Assembly (NCBI GenBank): GCA_033675265.1
Contig: JAUJYZ010000791.1
Coordinates: 485,501-549,500 of the forward strand
Direction of reading: 5' to 3'
DNA: 64,000 nucleotides
DNA from: Actinostola sp. cb2023
Lineage: Eukaryota; Cnidaria; Anthozoa; Actiniaria; Actinostolidae
In this document: one piece after another, positions 18,506-28,612 of the stretch
Position numbering within the stretch: the stretch's first letter is position 1
Layout: every line of letters starts with the position of its first letter
Program-made: the position numbers and the translations under genes
The notes under the pieces: model-generated
Database searches by the model: none
What the model was told of the DNA's origin: nothing
Seen by the model: the letters and a program-made list of their open reading frames with translations, nothing else

Positions 18506-21500
18506 CCATATATAAAGTGGTTGGGATGCTTGTCGGAAATATTGAAAATGACCCCTAAAAGGTACCTGAGTGTTGCCCAGGTGGGCGTGACAACAAATAA
18601 GTTTTCTAAAGTGACAAAAGCTACAACTGTCATTCCGGCTGTCATTTTCTTAATATCTTGGGTTTCTTATTTACTGACAAACACCCTAAAAGGTACTGGC
18701 TTAGTCTCTTGTGGTCCTTTCAGATTTGTGATTGTCGATTGGTGATCGTGATTCGAAGGGTGAAGGGAGAGTGAAATGGAGGGGAGGATGTATTTATAAA
18801 GAGAGACAGAGAGCCTGCAACAAGCCCCTAGTGTTTTTCATTGCCTGCAGGCACTAAAGGTCTATTGGTCGAATTCTACTGATGATCAAATCATGAGATC
18901 AGGACTGAGCCAATATCTTTTGTTGTGAAAAATTAATTAATTAAACATATGACTATAAAAAAATCATGATTCTGATTGGCTAAGAGCCTCTCCATCTCGG
19001 AGAGTGCAAACTTAATTGATAATGTGCACTGTAGAAGAGTACAAATTAATGTTTCCATAGTAACCAAATTTCCTCATCCAAAACATTCAAAAACATGATT
19101 TCCTTTTAAGGGTGGACTAACATATTTCGTTACTATGCAACCACGTTGCTATGGGGTTTTACATGTCTTCAATTCTTTAGCTTTGTTGAGGATTTTTTTC
19201 TGAAATTTTGATATTTTATAGCCTTGTTAAACATCCTACTTCTCTATAGGGGTTTTAAATTTCGTTTTAGCAGAAATGAGCAAGCATACAATTTATGAAT
19301 TGAAAGTCATAAAATTCGCACATCTCCTGCTTGGGTACAACAGGAAAATCAACAATGTCTTTGCTGCATAATAATTTTTATGCCAAATGACTGAATAGAG
19401 AACTGTCTAAACATTTTCGTAGGATTCTTTTCCGAAATCCATCAATTCAATGCTGAAAAAGAACGGTAAATTTAACAAGACTTCACTGCGCATGCGCAGA
19501 TTCTCGTTTTCAAAAACCTTCAAAATTTCCGAGCACGTTCACTGAGGGTTATTTTTTTCTAACCTAGAATATCAACAACGACCTAGTCAACATTGCTGAG
19601 CATGCTTTTTAAAAACTGAAGGCAATATGACAAGTTATGGAATTTAATCCTTAAAAACAGCTCGAAAAACGTCCATAAAAAATTCAATTTTCATTTAAAT
19701 GCCAAATCCATGCTCAGTTGTCTGCTCCTTGTGTTGTAGAACAAGTGTATAATCATAGATTTACAGTATCTTATAAATCCTTGGGAAAAAAGAGCGTTTT
19801 CTGTTTTGATGACGTCATTGTGACGTAATTTGGTGACGTCATGCTATGACAAAGCTTTCTCCCTTACAATCACTTCCTATAAGTCCCTTCTCTTCTCTTT
19901 GAATTTTACGATTTTTTTGAGGTTTCAAATTTTCCTTAGCAACAGTCGAAATAAATATGTTAGTCCACCCTTAAGAATACTGTTTACATGAAAAAAATTA
20001 AGCAAAAAGTTATGGAGTATTTCACTGAAAAGATCATATTTCTGAAGAAAACAAACCCAGCGTACGCTCGATAGCACATGATGGTGTCAGTAGTGTGCGC
20101 ACTGCAACTAAACTTTTATTCAAAAACACAATAATATAATTACAACAGAATCCTCAACTTTCTTGTCATCCCTACAAATTTTTTATTGTCATATGATTAA
20201 CAAGACAGTAATCATATGAGATACTTGTGCAATGAGGGTTTATCAGGTAATTTCAAAACTCATTGGACAAAAAATGATTATCATAGCTGGAAAGAGCTCG
20301 TTAAAATTAGTAAAAATGTGAAGTTTCGAAAAGATCGCTCCACAAATTGCGAAGATATGAATTTTCAAAAATCGACATTTTATATGAAAACCTTTGGAAA
20401 TTTACACTTGGAGGCAACTCTTGCCTCCAACAAAGGTTTTCATACAAAATGTCGATTTTTGAAAATTCATATCTTCGTAATTTGTGGAGCGATCTTTTCC
20501 AAACTTCACATTTATACTAATTTCAACGAGCTCTTTCCAGCTATGATAATCATTTTTTTGTCCAATGAGTTTTGAAATTACCTGATAAACCCTCATTAAT
20601 GATTACACCACTCATGATGTTTGAAAATTGTCCCAAATTGCACGTACTCGCCTTATGACTCATGCAATTTTAAGAAAAACTTTCAAACATCTCTCATGGT
20701 GTTAATCATTGCACTCGTTCTCATATTATTATTGCATAAATGCTATATTACTGACTATTTTTCAGCTTAACATGCAAATCAATGGTTGATAAGAAGAGCA
20801 CCAATAATGTACCTTTCTTGCCCTTCATAACCACCTTCATGAAGTAAGTCAAATGGAATAAAAAGTAATAGATGCAACAAGTATTTCAAGGACAGTCATT
20901 GGATGACAAAGTTGCTTAAAAATGAAGTACTTATAAATGAAAAAAAAACCCTGGAAATTGGATATCCAGACCGGGTTTGGACCAGCTTGTTTCCTGCTTC
21001 TTGATACCAGTACAGAAGTTCTAAATCCCAGTACATCAGTGGTTAGAGGACCTGAGCTTGTCCAGGAATAGATGGGTTCAAACCCTGGCTGAAACTTGGA
21101 TGTTTCCTCCACTATTCTGCATTAATAATTATTACTTATACATGCACGTAACTATGTGGTCACTTGAGGTACACAAGTTGCAACTCTGTGGTAAAAAAAA
21201 AAAAAAAAAACAACCTCTGTGGTATTACATTGTATAGTTTGCACAATTAGACTCTCATCAATCATAAACATTGTACATCGAATATGATGATGGCTTCAGT
21301 ATCTTTGATGTCTATAGACACTGTGACAGTGACAGTTACCATGTCAGTACATGAAACTCTTTTTAAGGGTCTTAGTATTTGGTCTTCAGGTATAAACAGG
21401 ATTACGTTCCGAGCCCCTTAGCTAGGTTGTGATTATGATCGTGAATGTATTCAGGGACTTTTGTTTGTTTATGATAATGATGTTTCTTGATTCTCACAGT

Positions 21501-24500
21501 TGTGTATTATGGACTACATATGGTTTCATGAAGGAAGATTCCACATTAGTTTTTGTCAACTCTGTCGGCGCCAGTCTGCAGGTTTTATACATGCTGTGTT
21601 TTCTGTACATTAGCAAAGAAAAGGTACATTTTGTACATGTACATGTGTATTGTATATATGTTCTGATGATGATCACGAATATAATAATAATAATAAGTGT
21701 TATTTTTATAGCGCTAATTCCGTAAAGTCCATTAGCGCTAATTCCGTAAAGTCCATTAGCGCTAATTCCGTAAAGTCCATTAGTGCTAATTCCGTAAAGT
21801 CCATTAGCACTAATTCCGTAAAGTCCATTAGCGCTAATTCCATAAAGTCCATTAGTGCTAATTCCATAAAGTCCATTAGCGCTAATTCCGTAAAGTCCAT
21901 TAGTGCTAATTCCGTAAAGTCCATTAGCGCTAATTCCGTAAAGTCCATTAGCGCTAATTCCGTAAAGTCCATTAGCGCTAATTCCGTAAAGTCCATTAGC
22001 GCTAATTCCGTAAAGTCCATTAGTCCATTAGCGCTAGAGTAATAGATGGATGCAATGCACAGCACACAAAGAGTTGTCAGAACAGTCATATGCAAGTGAA
22101 GGGGCGTTGAATGGTCCCCACAAAAAGTCAGAGTCTCACAAAATCCCGGTCAAATTTTGTGGGTCTCGAAGTCTCGTTTTTTCGCATAAAGTAGTCTTAG
22201 ATCGAGTCTCGAGGAAATTGGTGAAAAAGTGTCTCAGGCTCACAAAAATATGCCTTGTCTCGAAGTCTCACAAAGTCTCGCCTTGACTATTCGATACCCC
22301 TATAAATAAATTATAAGTGAGGATGATTTTGTATGATTGCAAATTTAGGTAACTTACAACACTCTTCATGGTTATGATTTCTTGTCTTATTCTCGTGAAT
22401 TATATATTAATTAATGAGTTTTAATAATAGTAATAAATTTACCAGACAAGACGTATTTTTAATTATTAAAACATACTTTTCAACTATTTATTATATTTAC
22501 AGACTCCTCAGTTGAAATTTATTGGTTGCGTAGCAATAGCTGGTTTTGTAGTCTACTTCTATATGGCGAAGATGATTACTGAACACAACACAAGAACGTC
22601 CCAATTGGGAAAACTGTGTACAGTAGTTACGATAATGATGCAGGCTTCACCTTTAGCTACTGTGGTAAGTGGGCTTCTTTCCTAGTGACTTACATATGAT
22701 TGTACTAATGTAGCTATGTAATGTTTCAGGGGTGACATGAGGACTAGACAGGATTTCCATTCTGCACAATTAAATTCCAATTTAGTTAATTTTAAACTTA
22801 AAAGTTTGCAATTACAGTCGAACCAAGAGAACCATGGAGGTGTCCATTGGACACCTAAAATATGTCTGGAATGTTCATTGTGTTGTGACCAATCACATGT
22901 GAGATCTTGAAACCACAGACCGTTATCAATCACACCGAACAAGGCCGTTAAGTTTCAATTCTACGTTCTGTCTTAGTGTATCTTGTACGAAATTAGATTG
23001 CTTTTCATTCCTATTTGAGAGATACATACACTACGCTGCGAATAATCGATTTGAGCGATTTTGAATAAATGTTTTTCTGGAAAGCCAACCTGACAGTTTG
23101 ACAAGCTTGACTACTCTTGTATGTGATTGGTCACAATGAACATTCCAGACATATTTTAGGTGTCCACGGTTTTTCGACTGTAAGCGAAAACGACTTCTCC
23201 AACTCATTAATGCACAGCAAGTACACAAGTCATACAATTTATGTACATGTAGCTTTCCCCTAGCATGAATTCCATTCTTCCATCAAAATGACAGTATATT
23301 TTATTCATGTTTGACTTAAGAAATATAAAACGTTTTCTGTCGCAGAGCTTGAGACTTCTCCCAAACCCCCAAGTGTTTGCATCAGGCTATGCAAACTCGG
23401 AAATATGTTTTATATTTCTTTTATAAAATAAATACAACTGTAACGTCATTACGGGCCATGTTAATTTGCATCAGGCTATGGTAACAGCCAATCAGATCAC
23501 AGAGATTTCTGAATGTATTTTATAATTTCATGTAGGCAGCCGTTGTGAAGACCAAGAGTACCGAGTCCATGCCATTTGTGTTTTCTTTCATGATTACATT
23601 AGTTTCTTTTATCTGGCTTTGCTATGGAATAGCAGTCCAAGATCTTAACATCCAGGTGGGTGGTTTATATCAAAAACAAAAAGTGTGACAGACAGACCAC
23701 ACTGTCTGTCACACTTTTTGTTTTCGATATAAACCAGTTAGCTATACTGCCACGGAATATGAACGGTGGACCTCCTTAATAAGGACATTGATGAATTTAT
23801 GCACTTGGATGTTACCATTCTTTCTTGTATTTGATGGGGTCTGTGCAAGAATAGTGCAAGTGATATGTGATCAAATTCCAAATTCTCCTTTTCTCCAATT
23901 CTCTAGGAGAACTTAGATTTTGATCAGAGATCACTTACAACGCCCTTCAATTGATGGGGTACAAGTGTACAAGTGACGTGATCAAATTCCAAATTTTCCT
24001 TTGAAATCCAAAGAATTTCTAGGAGAACTTAGATTTTGATCAGAGATCGCTTACAATGCCCTTCCATTGATGGGGTCCGTGCAAGTGACTTGTGATCAAT
24101 TTCCAAATTCTCCTTTGAAATTTAAAGAATATAGTAATAGAGAATGTAAGTTTTGATCAGAAATCATTTGTGCTGTTATTGCATGGACCTGTTCAATGCT
24201 ATTGTACTTTTGCTTGGCGTTGGCCTAATTACTGATAAGAACTATGACCTGTCATGAAATCGGGGTGTCGTGGGTTCGAATCCCGCTCGAGGCGTCTGAT
24301 TTTTTCCGAACATTTGTTCTGTATATTCTCCATCAGTTTTCATTTCTATACCTATTGGCCTAATTAACATATAAATGATACACAACGTATCTTGCTATTT
24401 TTTACTGTCAAGTGAAGAAATATTTCCAAGAACTCATCATTGCTCTTATCCACCAAGCTAAAGGTCCCTATTTTACATCTACATGTTTTCACTGGCCCGA

Positions 24501-25006
24501 AGCAAGGATAAGTACAAACACAAGCATCAGGATCAGTTTTTTCCCATTTCTTTTGCTTGTATTGGATCCTAGGGGCGGATCTAGAGATTTTGAAAGGAGG
24601 GTGCACCACTAAAGGCCCCTTCTTCTAGGGGGGTGTGGGGGCATGCCCCCCCAGAAAATTTTGAAATGTAGAAGCTCGAAAATGCAATTTCCATCCATTC
24701 TGGGCATCAAATGGTGGAGAAACGTGGGAGAATATGTATCGGGCCCAACTCAAAAGGGGGGGGGGGGGCACCGGCCCCCCATGCCCCCCCTGGACCTGCC
24801 CCTGGATCCACAATCAAATGTGAGAAGAAGAAAGATGTGACTCAATCATTCACTCTCTTCTTTTTCTAACAAATCTGTTTTTAAAATCATTGTTTCAGCT
24901 GCCAAATGCTAGTGGTGTGCTACTTGGACTTCTGCAGTTGTCTCTGTTTTGCATTTATCCATCGCGGCCACCATCACCACCCAGGCTAGGGATCAACATT
25001 GCGTAA
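17972..25006 (+). CDS. SWEET (MtN3/saliva) sugar transporter, copy 2
   Basis: Six exons: 17972-18039, 20766-20843, 21500-21623, 22503-22664, 23536-23655 and 24899-25006 (TAA), about 219 residues. Exons 2 to 5 have exactly the same lengths (78, 124, 162, 120) and phases as copy 1, so this is a tandem duplicate starting 672 bp after copy 1 ends. Family marks: NVPFLPFITTF, LWTTYGFMKEDSTLVFVN, IMMQASPLATV, KTKSTESMPFVFSFM and ASGVLLGLLQLSLF. The C-tail is Pro-rich (PSRPPSPP) and differs from the Lys-ending tail of copy 1. The introns are much longer than in copy 1 because they took in a TTAA element, a foldback element, a 24-bp array, other inverted repeats and a poly-G tract. Confidence 0.92.
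18465..18501. repeat. Poly-G tract of 37 bases
   Basis: An uninterrupted G run preceded by GGGGTGGAGGGGGAA, in SWEET copy 2 intron 1. It may form a quadruplex, or its length may be an assembly estimate. Confidence 0.8.
19106..19974. mobile_element. 869-bp TTAA-flanked element
   Basis: TTAAGGGTGGACTAACATAT at the left end and its complement (ATATGTTAGTCCACCCTTAA) at the right. No ORF above about 60 codons. Consistent with a piggyBac-type non-autonomous element in SWEET copy 2 intron 1. Confidence 0.75.
20231..20597. mobile_element. Near-perfect foldback element, 367 bp
   Basis: Arms of about 175 bp (AATGAGGGTTTATCAGGTAA... and complement) with a centre around GGAGGCAACTCTTGCCTCC. Both strands give mirrored short reading frames, which are not genes. 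Confidence 0.8.
21035..21105 (+). other. tRNA-like fragment
   Basis: CATCAGTGGTTAGAGGACC resembles a box A region and GATGGGTTCAAACCCTGG a box B arm, about 35 bp apart. The acceptor stem does not pair well, so this is more likely a SINE head or pseudogene than a working tRNA. Confidence 0.35.
21712..22035. repeat. 24-bp array in SWEET copy 2 intron 3
   Basis: About 14 units of GCGCTAATTCCGTAAAGTCC+ATTA after AATAATAATAAGTGTTATTT, a word I associate with retroelement tails. Since 24 is a multiple of 3, both strands show long open frames that are not genes. Confidence 0.9.
22812..23183. mobile_element. TTACAGTCGAA...TTCGACTGTAA element
   Basis: Inverted repeat with inner arms AATATGTCTGGAATGTTCAT and complement. 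372 bp, SWEET copy 2 intron 4. Confidence 0.65.
23661..23736. repeat. 35-bp hairpin five bases after a splice donor
   Basis: Arms 23661-23695 and 23702-23736 pair with one mismatch around a 6-base loop. It starts just after the donor of SWEET copy 2 exon 5 (CCAG|GTGGG at 23655/23656). Confidence 0.85.
23826..24178. mobile_element. Three tandem GTGATCAAATTCCAAATTCTCC palindromes
   Basis: Three adjacent units of about 115 bp, each with a GATCAAA...CTCCTTT arm and a CTAGGAGAA...TTTTGATCAGAGATCA arm. They belong to the family of the complete element at 51808-51943. Confidence 0.65.
24218..24293 (+). other. tRNA-like fragment
   Basis: TGGCCTAATTAC (box A-like) and GTGGGTTCGAATCCCGC (a perfect box B/T-arm) about 45 bp apart. 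The 5' part does not fold as a tRNA. Likely a SINE head. Confidence 0.4.
24566..24808. mobile_element. hAT-like MITE with TAGGGGCGGATC ends
   Basis: GGATCCTAGGGGCGGATC on the left mirrors CCTGCCCCTGGATCC on the right, with C- and G-runs inside. It resembles the widespread CAGGGGCGGATCC hAT-derived elements; I recall that pattern rather than having searched for it. Confidence 0.55.
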
Positions 25007-25405
25007 ATCAATCAATGACAATAAGTCCTTAAAATGCATGGGCTAATGTCCATTGAAAAGGTTGTAAAAATTAATGATATATATATGGTCAACTGTCAGC
25101 GCAGACATTTAGTATGTCAAAGATGTACTATAAAATAAGAATGAAAGGTGCGATTTCTGTTTTAAAAGGTAAATATATTTGGTCAAGAATCATTTAAAAA
25201 ACATTTTATTGTTTCATATTCAGTAGTTAGTTCCAAGCAACAGTGACATGTATACCATGTACTTTTATAACTGTACTATAACATAACTTTTAGTATTTAT
25301 ATGTATGTATAGCTTGTATGTGTGAAAATGTAAAACTGTAAATCAAGAGTGCATATAAACATCAATTCAATCAATGTACAGTATTACATTATTTTAGAGG
25401 ACTTT

Positions 25406-25580
25406 AGAGTCATTTTCATAAGAGTGGGAAGTAGTTATGGTACAGTTCGTGCTGTTCGACGACCGTGCCATGTCCAAGTGTTCTGATTGGTTGAGCAATG
25501 ATTCTTTGATTGGCTGAATAGATTCTTGATTTCATACTGTGACTGTGTCATAGGTTTCCCACTGATACGAAAACGACTCT
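25406..25580. mobile_element. TCGTTTTCGTATGAGTGGG element, copy 2
   Basis: Diverged left end AGTCATTTTCATAAGAGTGGG, intact right end TGATACGAAAACGACT, inner CCAATCA words. It lies in the SWEET2-GON4L intergenic region. Confidence 0.65.
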
Positions 25581-25788
25581 AATTTAACAGAATTTGTAAC
25601 AATATTATTTCATGTACACAGTTATTTACTTAACTTTTATTTTTTTAATTTGTTCAATTCCATTTAGTTTCTTTTTTCCCAAAAATTCTCAAGGAATGTT
25701 TATCTATTTATCTACATAGAACACAAGTACCATACAGCATACTCATACATGCTTCACTGTCTGACCATACACAGCACCAACAGCAACC

Positions 25789-26034
25789 ATGTCTAGCCAG
25801 ATCAAGGCTGATTTGTGGGATCAATTACCATGGGATTCCTGTGGTGTGAGAGAAAGGGGAAGTTCATGGGAACAAGTTATGTTTGCGTCATTCCCGGTCC
25901 TCTCTCTGATGATATACCACAGGCAATCCAAAACAGATGGAGTACAGTCAGCCTTAGATGAAGACTGTGTTACGTGCTGTACAGTCGACTCTCACCAGAC
26001 AGACACTTCTCAAGGACAGACACCTAGTCCATAG
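25789..26034 (+). other. Doubtful 81-codon frame over a palindrome
   Basis: The frame crosses an inverted repeat (GGATTCCTGTGGTGTGAGAG at 25834 versus ATACCACAGGCAATCC at 25914). No splice signals, homology or membrane pattern support a gene. It is listed because it is the only frame in the SWEET2-GON4L gap. Confidence 0.15.
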
Positions 26035-26233
26035 TAAATCCACCTGATATGTACATCTAATAATACTGACACCTTACTAAGCCATTACATTTGGTCCAAA
26101 GGAGGTTTCAATGATATTCAGTGATTTAGACATTTGATGCCATAAACATGTTGACCTAACTAATTTATAACAAAACAGAACGTTTATAGTACTCTGACTA
26201 GCGTCGACACTAAACCTGGGAGCTTTTTCCACA

Positions 26234-26413
26234 GGAAGCCTAAGCTGTGATTTTGTGGAGAATATTCTAAAAAAAAATTTATGTAATAAAAATACTGTAA
26301 TAAAAGTCTTAAAACTGTGGTAGTGTTGTGTTTCAAGACTTTTGTTACAGTATTTACAAAAAACTTTTTTTTACGATATTCTAAACAAAATCACAGCTTA
26401 GGCTTCCTGTGCT
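26234..26413. mobile_element. CACAGGAAGCCTAAGCTGTG palindromic element
   Basis: 180 bp with 27-bp arms; the right end is 69 bp from the GON4L stop codon, so it may form the 3' UTR end. A related half-element (CACAGGAAGCCCAAGCTGG) is at 62572. Confidence 0.65.
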
Positions 26414-26481
26414 TTTTCCTTTCTTTTTGTGGCATAAAACTTATTCTCTATATTCTAATTAAATTATATTGTTTAGTATTG

Positions 26482-28612
26482 CTAAGAGTCTGTTTCAGGC
26501 TCACTTCCTTCGCTGTCATCATCTTCATCTTCCTCTTCACTTGAGCTGCCTTCCTTTGCATTGTCAGCTTCATATAGTTTCATTAATTCCTCAAAACGCC
26601 TTTTAATCTAAAAACAACAGTGTTATTTGAAGAAATAGAAAACGAGTGCGTGTACCATGTGCAGATTTATAGCATGCAGGGACTGATCAGAACACGAGAG
26701 AAGTGTCATGAGAAGGCAAGTTTTCAATTTTGTTCGTTAAAAAAATGTTTGAATATCTGCGTGCATGTGCTGTGTGCTCTCATAAAGCACGCGGAATACG
26801 CATCCTTTGGCCAATCAGAGCGTGCGATATATCATAGTTATTTTATAATGTTGTATACACCTATTTCAAAAAATGTTGGCATCTGAAATCTGAATCTGAA
26901 ATCTGTGGCCGAGAGGGATTGTAATGCACAAGAACTTTAGGGTATAAGTTGTGATCCATCTTGTAATTACTGCTGGAATATGCCACGACCTTTAGGCGAA
27001 GAACTGTGTTGGCAAATAGTGTGGCTACGAGTGTTTTTAGGTCACAGATTTCAGATTTCAGATGTTTTTTGAAATAGGTGTATGTCATCTTAGTTGTATT
27101 GTCAGATGATGGTGGTACTGTTGAAACTACATTGTAGGGACTCCTCTCATTTTGTCCTGTTTATATAATCCCGGTCTGTGGGAAATGTTGGCAGACTGGG
27201 TTCGAGTGTTTTGATTGGCTGAATTTGTTACAAGTTTTTCGAGGTGTTTGGATTCAACGTTCTTTCTCCAGCACATTGGATAGGCTATACAGTTTTTTAA
27301 ATTGGAGATAATATTGTCCAAATTCAAGAACTGCTATCTCAATGGTTATAACACTTGTACCCAGTCTTCCAATGTATTCGCCACATACTGGATAATCATA
27401 TACAGTGTTCAACCATTTATGACTAGTGATGTACCTCATTGGCTGTCTTTCCTTTTAACTTTGTTGATAACTCATCAAAGGTTTCCGACGTTGCACCTTG
27501 GTGGTGACAAGTTGATAGAATAATGCGATCATCGTCCCTGAAATGACATGGAATTGTTGCATGAAATTATTAAATGTACATTTAGGTGTGGGGAAATATC
27601 AGAGATTGGAGAGTAATAAGAAGGAATCTCTTGTCTTCTCCTCTCCGTGCAGTGGCTACACAGTCTAACTATGAATTCTAATGAATTCTTCTTCTGTTAG
27701 GTGATTACTGGAGCTATAATCAGGCCCCTGATGACCGCCAGTTGTTCATAGGATAGCTACTGTAGTCACCTCACAGCCGTTCTTAGTTTTGGTCCCACAC
27801 TCCCTCGTGAGGAAGTACATGTAGGGAGTGTACGACTGAAACTAAGAACTGCGTGGGAGACGAAATGATAGCCTGCAAAGCAAGCAATTTTCGTTCTCGC
27901 CCCAACATCTGCATGGCCAAAAAACGAAAAAATTATCCAAAAAACGCTTGCTACGCAGGCTATTCAAGGGATGGATATACACTGTAGCGCTATCTGTATA
28001 CACTCTTTGAACAACTAGTCCCAGAAGCCAAGATGTCTTGTTCCTGTTAATTATAATATGATACGGTTCACTAGCAGTCTGATCAATGCTAGGACTCTAA
28101 TCAGTCCATCCTACTATGTGTATATTAATACAGTGGTGGAATGAACATGCACAGTTTTGATGCGTCAATACCCCACCATGCATCGCGACCACAACCTTGT
28201 AAATACTAACCGAGTCCATAGCACCACAAGTTGCCCATCGTGACCAAGGTGGTGGTTTTGAGCAGACAGTGTTCTGTGTGGAGACTCATCTTGTATGTCA
28301 TCAGAATCGTCATAGTTGTCACTCTCTTCATTGTCATCATTTTCAGTGATGTCGTTACTGATGTCATCAATGACATCATTTGAGGCTATTCTGGACCATC
28401 TTGGTTTGGGTTGTTCATCCTGGTCGTCTTGTCTGACCTGTCATTACTGGTATCATTGTGAAAGGATGAAGCAACAGATAAAGGGCAATCTGAAGCACTC
28501 CCTTCTGTTCGGATGGAGCTGGGATTTTGTTCAGAAAACAGTTCATCGCACTCTGATCTGTCAGTTGTTATTTCTTGAGATATTTTTTCGGGTATGGAGT
28601 CATTTGAGCCAT
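26482..28612 (-). CDS. GON4L: GON4L C-terminus: acidic linker and SANT domain (exons 28-30)
   Basis: Exon 28 (28612-28211) enters in phase 1 as an acidic polar linker and leaves as QLVVLWTR in another frame (see the frame-break finding). Exon 29 (27537-27435) gives DDDRIILSTCHHQGATSETF and LSTKLKGKTANE. Exon 30 (26607-26482) gives IKRRFEELMKLYEADN and an acidic tail ending SEPETDS, stop TAG. Together these match the GON4L C-terminal SANT/Myb domain (VLLWTREADRVILT, GNKT..EV..RF.ELMQLF) followed by an acidic Ser/Glu/Asp tail. The family uses this domain for protein contacts rather than proven DNA binding. Confidence 0.88.

Noticed and set aside
21650..22095. Mirror-image 130-codon frames on both strands
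   Set aside because: 24-bp array in a SWEET intron.
24218..24293. Functional tRNA gene
   Set aside because: The T-arm is perfect but the 5' half does not fold into acceptor and D stems; the same holds for the tRNA-like pieces at 21035, 35085 and 39135.
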